Assembly: GCA_025964435.1 (NCBI GenBank)
Contig: JAOPYV010000174.1
Coordinates: 1 to 40,453 of the forward strand
From: Thermoleophilia bacterium
Lineage (GTDB): Bacteria > Actinomycetota > Thermoleophilia > Gaiellales > SKUG01
Length of the DNA: 40,453 nucleotides
Direction of reading: 5' to 3'
Shown here: positions 26,681-36,156 of the stretch, one piece after another
Layout: each line of letters starts with the position of its first letter
Position numbering within the stretch: the stretch's first letter is position 1
Notes under the pieces: model-generated
The model's input: the letters and a program-made list of their open reading frames with translations, nothing else
Told to the model about the DNA's origin: nothing
Databases searched by the model: none
Made by a program: the position numbers and the translations under genes

Positions 26681-27770
26681 CAGCTGCTGCGCCCGCCGAC
26701 GCCGGCGGCGTGAACTGTATTACGCGTGCGCCCTCGGAGGCGGTCGCCGCGCCCGCGACGCCATGTGGGGCGACCGCGAAGGTGTCGAACGTCGAGCCGA
26801 GATCGTCGACGCCGCGCACGACCATGCGACCGGCGTCGAAGGAAAGCTGCAGGTGGTGGTGCCGCGTCGAGCGCACCTCGCTGCGCTCCGGCAGCCCCTT
26901 GAGGTAGCGGAAGGCCGAGGCGCCACCGCCGCCCGTCACGACATACGTCGTGCCGTCGAGCTGCTTGGAGCGTTCGTAGCCGTGCTCGTGGCCCTGGAGC
27001 ACGAGCTGCACGCCGTACTTCGCCATGAGCGGGGCGAGCGAGCCTTCGAGGTCTGCGCCGCTGCGGCCCGCGTTCGACGCCACCATCGGGCGGTGCATCT
27101 GCACGACCTTGTACGGCGCATCGCTGGCGGCGAGCTCCTGCTCGAGCCATGCACGCTGCGCGCTGGCGATGTCGAGGCGCTGCTCGGTGTCGAGCACGAA
27201 GAAGTCGGCCTCGCCGAGCTTCCACGAGTAGTAGGCGTGGCTCTTCGCTTCCGGGAAGCGGTTGAAGTACGGCTCGAGCGTGCCGGAGTAGTAGTCGTGG
27301 TTGCCGAGCGACGGCTTCCATGTCGCGGTGCGCATCAGGTCGGCGAACTCGGGATCGAAGCGCTTCTGGAAGTCGACCTCGCGGCCGAGCGGATAGACGT
27401 TGTCGCCCGTCGTCGCGACGTGCGTCGGTTTCCACTTGAGCGCCTGCGTGGCGTTGCGCGCCTGGGCGGGTGAGCCCTCTCCCATGTCGCCGAAGACGGC
27501 GATCCGATGGGTCGCGCCGGCGTCCGGCAGCGGCGCGCCGGGGCGGCCTTCGATCTTCGCGGGCTGGTTGCCGTCCATCCACTCGTTGAAGCGGGCGAGC
27601 AGCTTCGGCCCGGGCGTGGCGAACCAGCCCTTCACCGCCGTGACGGTGAGCCAGTCGGTGATCGCGTTGCGCATGCCGATCATCGGCTGGTACGGGACCA
27701 CGGGATCCATGCCGGGCGGTCGATTGACCGGCGCCGCATAGGTATTCGGGTTGATTTCGATGCCGCTCAT
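26658..27770 (-). CDS. Metallophosphoesterase (purple acid phosphatase-like)
   Basis: AVFGDMGEG, TTGDNVYPLG, LGNHDYY, QMHRPMVAS, LQGHEHGYER motifs. Confidence 0.87.
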   Translation of the reverse strand: MSGIEINPNTYAAPVNRPPGMDPVVPYQPMIGMRNAITDWLTVTAVKGWFATPGPKLLARFNEWMDGNQPAKIEGRPGAPLPDAGATHRIAVFGDMGEGSPAQARNATQALKWKPTHVATTGDNVYPLGREVDFQKRFDPEFADLMRTATWKPSLGNHDYYSGTLEPYFNRFPEAKSHAYYSWKLGEADFFVLDTEQRLDIASAQRAWLEQELAASDAPYKVVQMHRPMVASNAGRSGADLEGSLAPLMAKYGVQLVLQGHEHGYERSKQLDGTTYVVTGGGGASAFRYLKGLPERSEVRSTRHHHLQLSFDAGRMVVRGVDDLGSTFDTFAVAPHGVAGAATASEGARVIQFTPPASAGAAAATPSPAR

Positions 27771-27798
27771 CCGGGCGGATCGTACCGGCTCGGAACCG

Positions 27799-29514
27799 TC
27801 AGCTGCGGCACTTGGCGGAGTCGCCGCTGGCCTCGATCACGTCGAAGGCCACGTCGCGCAGCTCGGCAACGTCGGCTGCATCGGCATCGAAGCTCGTCAT
27901 CGAGGGCGCGATGGCCGTCGTGAGACCACGCAACCGTGCGCGTTGGGCGGCAGTTCCGCCGCAGGTGGCCATCGTCAACAGGTCGTGGTCGTCGATCCCG
28001 TCACGCAGCTGGAGCAGGCGCACGCTCGGTGCGGGGATGCCCGGCTGCCCGATCGGCGCACCCGGATACAGCAGCACGCCGTCGCCGTTGCCGACCGCGT
28101 CGGTCTCGACGTAGGTCGCGGGGTCGCGCCACGGGTCCGTGACCTCGTTCCAGTGGTTCGCGCTCCAGTAGAGGAAGCCGTCGACGCCGTAGCGCCACGC
28201 GAGCCAGCCGAGCGCACGCGGCGCGGGACGCAGCTCGTCGATGAACAGGTCGGGCTGCGGCTGCCACGTCGTGATCGACGGGTACCACCAGGTCTCGTGG
28301 CCGCGGCGGTGCTCGGCGACGACGTCGGCGGGGCGGAAGCGGGTCGCGTTGATGTTCGGGGACCAGATGTCGACGCTGCCCTGGAAGGCGCGGGCGCTCG
28401 CCTCGCGAGTGACGAGCAGGCGCAGGCGCGGGTCAGCCTCGTGGACGAGCTCGTGCAGCTCGCGCACGCGCCCGGCGTCCTGGTCACCCGGCTCGTCGAT
28501 CGCGTAGACGTAGGACTGCTCGAAGACGCCGAGCCGACGCGCCCAGTCGGCGACGGCGCGCAGGTAGCGCACTGCGGCGGTGCGGTCACGGCCGAGCGGA
28601 TCCTCGAACGGGTACGTGATGTAGAAGGGCAGCCGCACGCTGGCGACGCCGCGCCGCGTGAACTGGCGCTGCAGGTAGGCGGCGTCGCCGGGAGCTGCGG
28701 CCTGTCCGGGCAGCGTCCCGGGCGGCAGCACGCCGACGTCGGCGATCGAGAGCCGCGCATCCGCCAGCTGCTGCCCGTAGGCATCGAGCGCGGTGCGCAG
28801 CTTGGCGCTGCCCTGCTCGAGCTGCTCGAACTTGGCGACCTGCGCCGTCTCGACTCCCATGTTCGACTTGAGCGTCGGCTGGTGCGGCAGCGTCGCGCCG
28901 CGCACCGTCACGCGCAGCGGCACCTCGGCGAGCACTGCGGTGTCGGCGCGGACCTTCCCATCCTCGGTCGCGTAGCGCAGCTGCACCGAGCCGGCGTAGG
29001 CCCCGGGCGCGGCGGCGACAGGGACCGCGACATCGACCCAGACCGGCAGCCGCGCGTCCGGGCGCACCTCCACGTCGCGACCAGCTGCCGGCACGAGCGG
29101 ATCGAGGTAGGAGCCGGCGCGGCCCGCGGGCGAGCCCTGCTCGACCTCGATCGACTGCTCGAGCCACGTCTCCACCAGCCGCGCCGGGATGGTCGCGGTG
29201 CCGGGACCCTCGAGCGCCGAGGCGACCACCACGATGCGCGCCGGCGCCTTCGCGAAGACCGCAACGAACTGGCCACCCTCGCGTTCCCCGCGTGCCGCGA
29301 CGAGCTCGATCGCGTCTTCTCCGGTCGCGAGGTCGACGCTCGGTGTCAGTCGCTGCAGCGACGGGAAGGTGGCGACGCGCGCCGTCGTGGCATCTGCGCG
29401 ATCGAACTCCTGCGCGGAGCCGTCGGCCGGCTTGGAGCCGCCGCCACAGCCGACCACGCCGAGCAGCAGCAGGGGCATGAGCAGGGTGAGGGCTGTGCGG
29501 GAAGGTCGTGGCAT
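27799..29514 (-). CDS. DUF4091 domain lipoprotein (predicted glycoside hydrolase-like)
   Basis: Lipobox LLGVVGCGGG; YVYAIDEPGDQDAGRVRELHELV and WRYGVDGFLYWSANHW patterns; start MPRPSRTAL at 29514. Confidence 0.8.
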   Translation of the reverse strand: MPRPSRTALTLLMPLLLLGVVGCGGGSKPADGSAQEFDRADATTARVATFPSLQRLTPSVDLATGEDAIELVAARGEREGGQFVAVFAKAPARIVVVASALEGPGTATIPARLVETWLEQSIEVEQGSPAGRAGSYLDPLVPAAGRDVEVRPDARLPVWVDVAVPVAAAPGAYAGSVQLRYATEDGKVRADTAVLAEVPLRVTVRGATLPHQPTLKSNMGVETAQVAKFEQLEQGSAKLRTALDAYGQQLADARLSIADVGVLPPGTLPGQAAAPGDAAYLQRQFTRRGVASVRLPFYITYPFEDPLGRDRTAAVRYLRAVADWARRLGVFEQSYVYAIDEPGDQDAGRVRELHELVHEADPRLRLLVTREASARAFQGSVDIWSPNINATRFRPADVVAEHRRGHETWWYPSITTWQPQPDLFIDELRPAPRALGWLAWRYGVDGFLYWSANHWNEVTDPWRDPATYVETDAVGNGDGVLLYPGAPIGQPGIPAPSVRLLQLRDGIDDHDLLTMATCGGTAAQRARLRGLTTAIAPSMTSFDADAADVAELRDVAFDVIEASGDSAKCRS

Positions 29515-29527
29515 GGCTAGGCGGAAA

Positions 29528-30568
29528 TCAGCGCAGGGTCCACAGGTCGGTGCGCGCGAACTCGACCCGAAGCGTCGATCGCGCGCCCTCGGATTCGGTG
29601 ACCGCACAGCCATATACCCGCGGATCGTCGGTCCGTTCACAGTCGATCGACAAGTCGCCTCCGGCCGACTCGTCAGCAGCAGCCTCGATCCGCGATCCGA
29701 GCAGCGGCGCGACGATGCTGCCGCGCAGCTCGGCCGCCCCGTCCGGCAGCACGCGCGGACCCACGGCCAGCACCGCCACCAGCACACTGCCGACGGCGAA
29801 CAAGATCGCCAATCCCCCGCGCCGCGGACCGCCGACGTCGGCGCCGACTTCCTGCTCGACCTCGGGCGGCTGCACCACGCCGCGCCGCCAGGCGACGAGC
29901 CCGACGAGTGCGCCGCCCACCAGCCCGCCAAGATGCCCGCCGATCGAGATGCCGGGGATGACGAAGGTGCCGATCACGTTGACGATCGCGAGCTGGCGCG
30001 CAATCACGCCGACGGCGGTGCGCGCCCGCGGGTCGACCGCCAAGGCGCAGCCGACGAGCCCGAAGCCGACGCCCGACGCGCCGATCGTCACGCTCGCGTC
30101 GTCGATCAGGATCGAGCCGCCGCTCGCGAGCAGCGCCGACCAGACGATCACGCCGACGGTGACGAGCCGCCCGACGAAGTGCTCGAGCCAGCGTCCCATC
30201 AGGTAGATGACGAAGACGTTCATCGCGAGGTGCCCGATCCCCGAATGCAGCAGGTTAGCCGCGAGCAGCTTCCACCAGGAACCGTTGGCGATCGCGCCGA
30301 GGCTCGAGCCGCCGGCCTCGGTCAGCTCGAGGACCGTCGGGCTCGTGCCGAAACGGCTGAACTCGATGAGCGTCATCAGCAGTGCCAGGAGCAGGAACAG
30401 CAGCGTGACGCGCGGCAGCCCGGGCTCACCGATATCGACCTCGGCCTGCACCCGCCACGCCGCGCGCCGATGTGCGTCGCGCGTCTCGGCACCGATCCGT
30501 GCACCGCGCCACCCGTCGGCCGGGCCGCTCTCGGTCGCGCGCGTCCGCATCGGATCCTCAGGGCGCAT
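29528..30568 (-). CDS. Rhomboid family intramembrane serine protease
   Basis: HSGIGHLAMNVFVIYLMGRWLE, TIGASGVGFGLVG (catalytic GASG), GISIGGHLGGLVGG (catalytic His). Confidence 0.9.
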   Translation of the reverse strand: MRPEDPMRTRATESGPADGWRGARIGAETRDAHRRAAWRVQAEVDIGEPGLPRVTLLFLLLALLMTLIEFSRFGTSPTVLELTEAGGSSLGAIANGSWWKLLAANLLHSGIGHLAMNVFVIYLMGRWLEHFVGRLVTVGVIVWSALLASGGSILIDDASVTIGASGVGFGLVGCALAVDPRARTAVGVIARQLAIVNVIGTFVIPGISIGGHLGGLVGGALVGLVAWRRGVVQPPEVEQEVGADVGGPRRGGLAILFAVGSVLVAVLAVGPRVLPDGAAELRGSIVAPLLGSRIEAAADESAGGDLSIDCERTDDPRVYGCAVTESEGARSTLRVEFARTDLWTLR

Positions 30569-31118
30569 GGACCAGCTTCTCGCGCAGCGCATGCAGCTCG
30601 ACGAGTGCGTCGAGCGAGGTGGAGTTGGAGTGCGCGAGGCTCGAGCTCAGGATCGTCGAGCAGGCCGCCGCGTCGCTGAGCGCGTCATGGTGCAGCAGCT
30701 CCGCGCCGACGTGTTCGGCGACGATCGGCAGCTTGTGCGCCGACAGCTCGGGCCACGTCTTGCGCGCGATCTGCACCGTGCAGTAGTAGCTCGCCTGCGG
30801 GTGCGGCATCGAGAACAGGTCGCAGCAGCCGCGGATCACGCCGATGTCGAAGGCGGCGTTGTGCGCGATGAGCGGGCGGTCACCGATCATCGACATCGCC
30901 TCACCCCAGACGTGCGGGAACTCCGGTGCGTCCTCGGTGTCCTCCGGCCGGATGCCGTGCACCTGGATGTTGCGCCAGAAGTAGGCATTGCCGGGCGGGC
31001 GGATCAGCCACGCCTGGCGATACAGCTCGCGCCCGTCCTCCACGACGACGACGCCCAGCGCGCACGCGCTCGCCCGGTCGTGTGTAGCGGTCTCGAAGTC
31101 GACGGCGGCCCAACGCAT
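30558..31118 (-). CDS. DnaQ-like 3'-5' exonuclease
   Basis: AVDFETAT (ExoI), LIAHNAAFDIGVI (ExoII), HHDALSDAAA (ExoIII) motifs. Confidence 0.9.
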   Translation of the reverse strand: MRWAAVDFETATHDRASACALGVVVVEDGRELYRQAWLIRPPGNAYFWRNIQVHGIRPEDTEDAPEFPHVWGEAMSMIGDRPLIAHNAAFDIGVIRGCCDLFSMPHPQASYYCTVQIARKTWPELSAHKLPIVAEHVGAELLHHDALSDAAACSTILSSSLAHSNSTSLDALVELHALREKLVHAP

Positions 31119-31171
31119 GTTCGACCCATGGTAGACGTCGCGTCAGCGCCGTGCGACACCTCACCGCAACC

Positions 31172-33967
31172 TCACTCCTCGATTCGACGCTGCAGTGGGA
31201 ACCGGCTGGGCGTGCAGAGCGCGGCGACGACCATCGCGAGGAGTGGCACGAGCACAAGCGTGGCACCCAGGCTGCTCCACGGGATCGTGAATTCCGGTGC
31301 ACCGAACGTCGAGCGTGCGGCGTAGGCGAAGCAGCTGCCGAAGAGGACTCCCGCCACGACACCGAGCGAAGCGACGAACAGCGCCTGGGCAGCGACGATC
31401 GCTCGGCGACGACGCGGAGGCGCACCAACGGCAGCCATCGTCGCGAGGTCGGCTCGCCCCTCGGCCGCCGAGAGGGCGATGGTGATCGCCACCCCGACGA
31501 GCGTCACGAGCCCAGCGATTCCCGAGATGAGCAGGTACACGCGACGGTCCAACGCTTCCGGGCCGTCCTCCACCTGGATCGATCCACCTGCGTCGGCTGC
31601 AATCCGGGCCGCGGAATCGATGTCGCCCTGCGTGGTTCCCGAGCCAGGGGTGATGAGGACCGTGTCCACGTGCGTGTCCGCATCCAGCGCTGCGAGGTGG
31701 CTGGGTGAGATCACGACTGCAGGCAGGGTCGCGTAGGCCTGCTCTCGGCTCACGTAGAACGCGTCAAGGAGGAGCGTGGGCTCGATTCCCAGATCTGGCG
31801 AGGTAGGTCCACGAGGAGCTGGCGCTGCGTTGGGGCCGAGCGGTCCGATCCGCACGTGGTCGCCATCCTCGACGAGCGCGCGCGAAAAGACGATGGCTGA
31901 GCCCGCTTCGAATGCATCGCGCGCCTCGGCGCCCAGGCGGGCTCCCGCCAGCTGCTCCAGCTCGGCAACGCCATTCGCGACCGCGATCCCCCCGGCGTAG
32001 ACGCAGTCGATGCGGCAGCTCTCGGCCGTCACCGTCGACAGGGGAAGGCTCTCGTGAGCGACGCAGCCCTGTGTCGTGAGCAGCGCGGCGCCACAGGGGA
32101 GCACCGGGACGCGCAGCTCCACCGACGTTGCTCCCGGCAGCGCTGTCTCGACGGGTCGGCGGGCGGCGGCAACGATCTCGTCACGCGACGATCCCAGGGC
32201 CTCGAAGCCGCGGTCGAGGTCGTAGCCGCGCAACAGGATCGTCCCCTCCCTCGCCTCCGGAACGTACGTCGCCTCGTCCGCGGCCTCGTTACCGGCGACC
32301 GCGAATGCGAGCAGGACGGTTCCCGCGACGGCAATCGCGATGGCCGTGGTCGCCGGGCCGCTCCGATGGCGATTGCGCGATGCGTCACGCACGGCCAATC
32401 GCGGCACGAGCGACAGCCGTGATCCGATGCGCGCAACGAGCCCTATGACGTACGGCATGAGCACCACGAGGCCTGCAGCAACGACGGCTGCGCCCCCGAC
32501 GATGGCAAGGATGGCACCGGTCCCGGCGGGCTGGACGAGGATCGTTCCCATCTCCGCGGCCATCTCCAGCGAGCGCTGGTAGCGACGGAATCCTGCTGAC
32601 ATCGATCGCTCGCCCAGCAGTGCGATGGCACCGCCAGCCAGGATGAGGGATCCACCGATCCATGGCGCGCGAGGACGACGATTCGAGGAGCGTCCCCAGC
32701 GACCGGCGAGCGCGTCGACGACCTGCATCCGCGCCGCGCCGATGGCCGGGATCAGGGCAGCGGCGAGACCCGCAAGGATGCCGATGAGGGCAGCGCCGGC
32801 GATCTCCCACGGGCGCAGCACCCAGCGGTCGATGTCCTCTCCGGCGAGCCGCTCCCATCCGGCGCGCCCTGCATACATGCTGGCCACGCCGAGCAGGACG
32901 CCGAGCCCTGCACCGACCACACCGAGCACGAGTCCCTGGGCGAGCACGACGCGACGGACGTCACGGGGCGAGCCGCCGCCGACCGCGACCAGCCCGATGT
33001 CACGCGCCTGGCGCCGCACGCCGACAGCGAAGGCGGCACCTGCGAGCAGCACGATCTCCAGCAGGCCGAGACCGGCGATCAGCGCGACGGCCGCAGCTGC
33101 CTGGACCGCCTCGAGCGAGACGTTGCGCGGGTCGAGGTCGACGCCCCCGTCGAACCCGAATGCGGAGCGCGGCATGAGCGCGACACCTGCCGCGGCGAGC
33201 TGCGCCTGCACCACCGGGAAATCGGTACCCGGCGGGAGGTCGACCAGCAGGCGACGCTCCGCGCCGACGAGTGGCGTGGACCGCTCGACGGTTGGCGCCA
33301 GGGCCGAGCCGCGCGCCACGAACACCTGGTCGCAGCCGTGGCAGAACGGAGCTCGAGCTACGCCGGTGATGCGAACGCCCTCGACGTCACCGATGCGTAC
33401 CGAATCTCCGATGTCGAGGGCGAGACGATCCATGATGCCGGGTGACAGCAGCACCTCGCGATCCCCTTCGGCGGCGACGCCTGCGCGCAGGCGCACCCGG
33501 TGTCGATCGAGCGGCTCGTGAGGGTTGGCAGCATCGAGCTCTGCGTGGAGCAGGCGCGTTCCAGCCGCGACCGGCGTCATCGTCACGGCGCCGAAGCCAT
33601 CGAGGCCGACCGCACGTGCGCCAGATGGCAGCAACGCATCGATGTCGACGTCGCGCGGATCGCGCTCGTCGTCCGGAGCGGCAGCAGCGGCACTGACAGG
33701 CGCTGCCGGCGTGACACCGGGGAGGCTCCACGCGGCAAGCTCGTTGGATTCGAGCCTGCGCTCACTCGTCACGATCGCCATCGCATCTGCCGAGCCCAGC
33801 TCGCGTGATACGTGGCGGTCGGGATCATCCAGCGATCGCGCGACGATGTCAGCCATCGTGACGCCGGCGACAGGAACGGCGACGATGGCGCAGATCAGCA
33901 GGGAACGCCACGGCGCTCGTACGACCGTTCGTCGAGCGATGCGGAGCGCGGGACGCCAGCGCGACAT
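31172..33967 (-). CDS. FtsX/MacB-like ABC transporter permease
   Basis: ~931 aa with two groups of TM segments and large extracytoplasmic regions; coupled to an upstream LolD-like ATPase; start MSRWRPALRIARR at 33967. Confidence 0.88.
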   Translation of the reverse strand: MSRWRPALRIARRTVVRAPWRSLLICAIVAVPVAGVTMADIVARSLDDPDRHVSRELGSADAMAIVTSERRLESNELAAWSLPGVTPAAPVSAAAAAPDDERDPRDVDIDALLPSGARAVGLDGFGAVTMTPVAAGTRLLHAELDAANPHEPLDRHRVRLRAGVAAEGDREVLLSPGIMDRLALDIGDSVRIGDVEGVRITGVARAPFCHGCDQVFVARGSALAPTVERSTPLVGAERRLLVDLPPGTDFPVVQAQLAAAGVALMPRSAFGFDGGVDLDPRNVSLEAVQAAAAVALIAGLGLLEIVLLAGAAFAVGVRRQARDIGLVAVGGGSPRDVRRVVLAQGLVLGVVGAGLGVLLGVASMYAGRAGWERLAGEDIDRWVLRPWEIAGAALIGILAGLAAALIPAIGAARMQVVDALAGRWGRSSNRRPRAPWIGGSLILAGGAIALLGERSMSAGFRRYQRSLEMAAEMGTILVQPAGTGAILAIVGGAAVVAAGLVVLMPYVIGLVARIGSRLSLVPRLAVRDASRNRHRSGPATTAIAIAVAGTVLLAFAVAGNEAADEATYVPEAREGTILLRGYDLDRGFEALGSSRDEIVAAARRPVETALPGATSVELRVPVLPCGAALLTTQGCVAHESLPLSTVTAESCRIDCVYAGGIAVANGVAELEQLAGARLGAEARDAFEAGSAIVFSRALVEDGDHVRIGPLGPNAAPAPRGPTSPDLGIEPTLLLDAFYVSREQAYATLPAVVISPSHLAALDADTHVDTVLITPGSGTTQGDIDSAARIAADAGGSIQVEDGPEALDRRVYLLISGIAGLVTLVGVAITIALSAAEGRADLATMAAVGAPPRRRRAIVAAQALFVASLGVVAGVLFGSCFAYAARSTFGAPEFTIPWSSLGATLVLVPLLAMVVAALCTPSRFPLQRRIEE

Positions 33968-34656
33968 CAGACCGCTCCCTGCGTGGCGAGCTCGAGGCCG
34001 TCCTGCAGGTACACGATGCGGTCCGCCCATGCGGCGTAGCGAGCCTCATGGGTGACGAGCAGCGCAGCCGCGCCGGCGTCACACGCATCACGCAGCTGCG
34101 TCAGCACGAACTCGCCCGTCGTGGTGTCGAGCGCCCCCGTTGGCTCATCCGCCAACACGAGCTGACGTGGTCCCACCAATGCTCGCGCAATCGCCACGCG
34201 CTGCCGCTGCCCACCAGACATCTCATCAGGGAATCGATCGGCAACCTCGAGCAGGCCGATGCGATCCAACGCCTCAAGGCCCTGCCGCCGTGCGTCGCGC
34301 CACCCGACGCCATCGAGCTCGAGCGGCAGCGCGACGTTCTCGACTGCCGAGAGGGTCGGAACCAGGTTGTAGTCCTGGAACACGTAGCCGACGCTCGTCC
34401 TGCGCAGCGCCGCCAGTGCGGTGGCTGACATGCCCACGATCTCGGTGCCAGCGAGCCGGACGCTGCCACTCGTCGGCGCGTCGAGACCACCGGCGATGTT
34501 GAGCAGCGTCGACTTGCCGGACCCCGACGGACCCATCACTGCGACGAGCTCACCAGGCGCGAGCTGCAGGTCGACACCGCGAAGTGCCTGCACGAGCGCG
34601 TCGCCCGTGCCGTGCTCGCGCGTGACGGCCCGGAGGTCGAGGATCGAGTCGGTCAT
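33967..34656 (-). CDS. LolD/MacB-type ABC transporter ATP-binding protein
   Basis: GPSGSGKSTLLNIAGGLD, MSGGQRQRVAIARAL, LADEPTGALD; start MTDSILDLRAV. Confidence 0.92.
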   Translation of the reverse strand: MTDSILDLRAVTREHGTGDALVQALRGVDLQLAPGELVAVMGPSGSGKSTLLNIAGGLDAPTSGSVRLAGTEIVGMSATALAALRRTSVGYVFQDYNLVPTLSAVENVALPLELDGVGWRDARRQGLEALDRIGLLEVADRFPDEMSGGQRQRVAIARALVGPRQLVLADEPTGALDTTTGEFVLTQLRDACDAGAAALLVTHEARYAAWADRIVYLQDGLELATQGAV

Positions 34657-35195
34657 GTGGTGCCTTCCGTGGGCATCGTCGGGGCTTCGGGGATCTGGGC
34701 GATGCAGTGGTCGAGCCAGCGCACCTCGGCCTCTGCGTGGAACAGCTGGGAATCCAGCACCAGCCGCTGCGCGACATCGCCCGCCTGGGAGGCGACACGC
34801 TTGCGCTGGGTCAGCACCTGCATTGCGCGCATCGTTTCGGCGCGCTGGACGTGGATCACGCGTCGCGCATCCACCGCGGGGTTCGCGACTGCGAGCGCGA
34901 CCTTCGCGACGAGCTCCTCGCGGGCACTGCCGTCCCGCGCGATCGGCTCTGCGTACCAACGCCCGAGCTGCGCACGCCCGTCATCGGTGATGCGGTAGGC
35001 ATTGCGGCCGTGCGCATCGGTGGCGCCGTCGGGCTCCACCATTCCGTCCCGCTCGAGACGCCCCAACGTCGTGTAGACCTGTCCGACATTGAGCGGCCAC
35101 GTGCCGCCGGTCGCAGCTTCGAACTGCTCGCGCAGGCCGTAGCCGTGCTGGGGCCGCTCCTCAAGGAGCGACAGGATGCCATGGGAGACGGACAT
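34653..35195 (-). CDS. PadR family transcriptional regulator
   Basis: ILSLLEERPQHGYGLREQFEAATGGTWPLNVGQVYTTLGRLERDGMV winged HTH; overlaps the ATPase gene start by 4 bp. Confidence 0.92.
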   Translation of the reverse strand: MSVSHGILSLLEERPQHGYGLREQFEAATGGTWPLNVGQVYTTLGRLERDGMVEPDGATDAHGRNAYRITDDGRAQLGRWYAEPIARDGSAREELVAKVALAVANPAVDARRVIHVQRAETMRAMQVLTQRKRVASQAGDVAQRLVLDSQLFHAEAEVRWLDHCIAQIPEAPTMPTEGTT

Positions 35196-35197
35196 AT

Positions 35198-35223
35198 ATA
35201 CTCAGTATACGCATACTGAGTAT
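35198..35223. promoter_or_regulatory. Predicted PadR operator ATACTCAGTAT-ACGC-ATACTGAGTAT
   Basis: Perfect 11-bp inverted repeat ending 2 bp upstream of the padR start codon. Confidence 0.8.
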
Positions 35224-35253
35224 GCACGCAACCCCGGGGCGCGCGGGCGGCGA

Positions 35254-35709
35254 CTACTCCTTGTCGGAGGTCGCCTTGTAGCCCGCCTTGGCCAGCGCCG
35301 TATTGGCTTCCTGCAGGTCGTCGACGATCGGTCCGGCCTCGCCGACGAGCGCGGCTTCCTGCTCCGAATCGCCGTTCGCCTCGACCAGCTTGCCGAACAG
35401 GTCGGCGTAGGCGCCCAGCGCCTTCACGAACTTCGCGTTCGCCTTCTCGGCGTCCTCCGGCGGATCGAGCTTGTCCGCGGCTGCCGCGGCGGCCTTGAGC
35501 GCCGCGTCCTGGTCGCGGATCGCGGCATTGCGCTTGTCGGCATCCAGCTCGCCCGACGCCTTGTCCGATGCCTTCTTGGCGTCGTCGAGGTGCGCCTGCA
35601 CGCCGCGCAGGCCAGCCTCGTAGTCGTCCTTGTTCGGCCCGCCGCCACAGCCCGCAGCCAGCAGGACTGCGAGAAGGACGGTGACGATAAGGGCGATGCG
35701 ACGGTACAT
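35254..35709 (-). CDS. Small lipoprotein (KSEY-type family, member 3)
   Basis: Lipobox LLAAGCGGG; Ala/Asp/Lys-rich helical; GPNKDDYEAGLRG and LDPPEDAEKANAKFVKAL align with the other members. Confidence 0.8.
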   Translation of the reverse strand: MYRRIALIVTVLLAVLLAAGCGGGPNKDDYEAGLRGVQAHLDDAKKASDKASGELDADKRNAAIRDQDAALKAAAAAADKLDPPEDAEKANAKFVKALGAYADLFGKLVEANGDSEQEAALVGEAGPIVDDLQEANTALAKAGYKATSDKE

Positions 35710-35731
35710 GGTGGTGCTTCCTGTCTGGATG

Positions 35732-36151
35732 TCAGAGCTCGACGTCGACGCCGGCTTCTCGGATGGCAGTGACGGCCTGTTCCACGCGGGGGAAGGAGTC
35801 GTCCTCGGCGAATCTTCGCGTCAGCGTCTCGGCCCGCTTGGGGTCGGTCTCGGCGATCTCGCGGGCGTCGGTCAGCAGCCGGATGGCTCCCGACATGTCC
35901 CGCACCGCGTCGACCAGTTCACGGTGCTCGTCGGCCAGCTCTTCCGGTGGTTCGACGAGGTCGAGCTGCTCCGCCGCGTCCGCGAGTGCCACGCGCGTCT
36001 TCTCCGGGTCCGCCGAGGAGTCGCGGTTGGTCGCCTCGACCTCGGCCATCGTGCTGCGCAGCTCGGCGGCGTACTCGGACTTCGTCGGCCCGTTGGAGCA
36101 GGCGCCGAGGAGCAGCGCGAGCGCTGCGATCGTCATCACCGGTCGAACCAT
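35732..36151 (-). CDS. Small lipoprotein (KSEY-type family, member 2)
   Basis: Lipobox ALLLGACSNG; GPTKSEYAAELRSTMAEVEA; start MVRPVM at 36151. Confidence 0.8.
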   Translation of the reverse strand: MVRPVMTIAALALLLGACSNGPTKSEYAAELRSTMAEVEATNRDSSADPEKTRVALADAAEQLDLVEPPEELADEHRELVDAVRDMSGAIRLLTDAREIAETDPKRAETLTRRFAEDDSFPRVEQAVTAIREAGVDVEL

Positions 36152-36156
36152 TGGGG

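Noticed and set aside
26934-26948. GTCACGACATACGT match to the dyad at 20607-20620
   Set aside because: Lies within metallophosphoesterase codons (T-Y-V-V-T) and lacks the full CGTGACAAA arm; probably coincidental.
27751-29520. 589-aa plus-strand ORF opposite the DUF4091 gene
   Set aside because: Shadow ORF; minus strand encodes a coherent lipoprotein.
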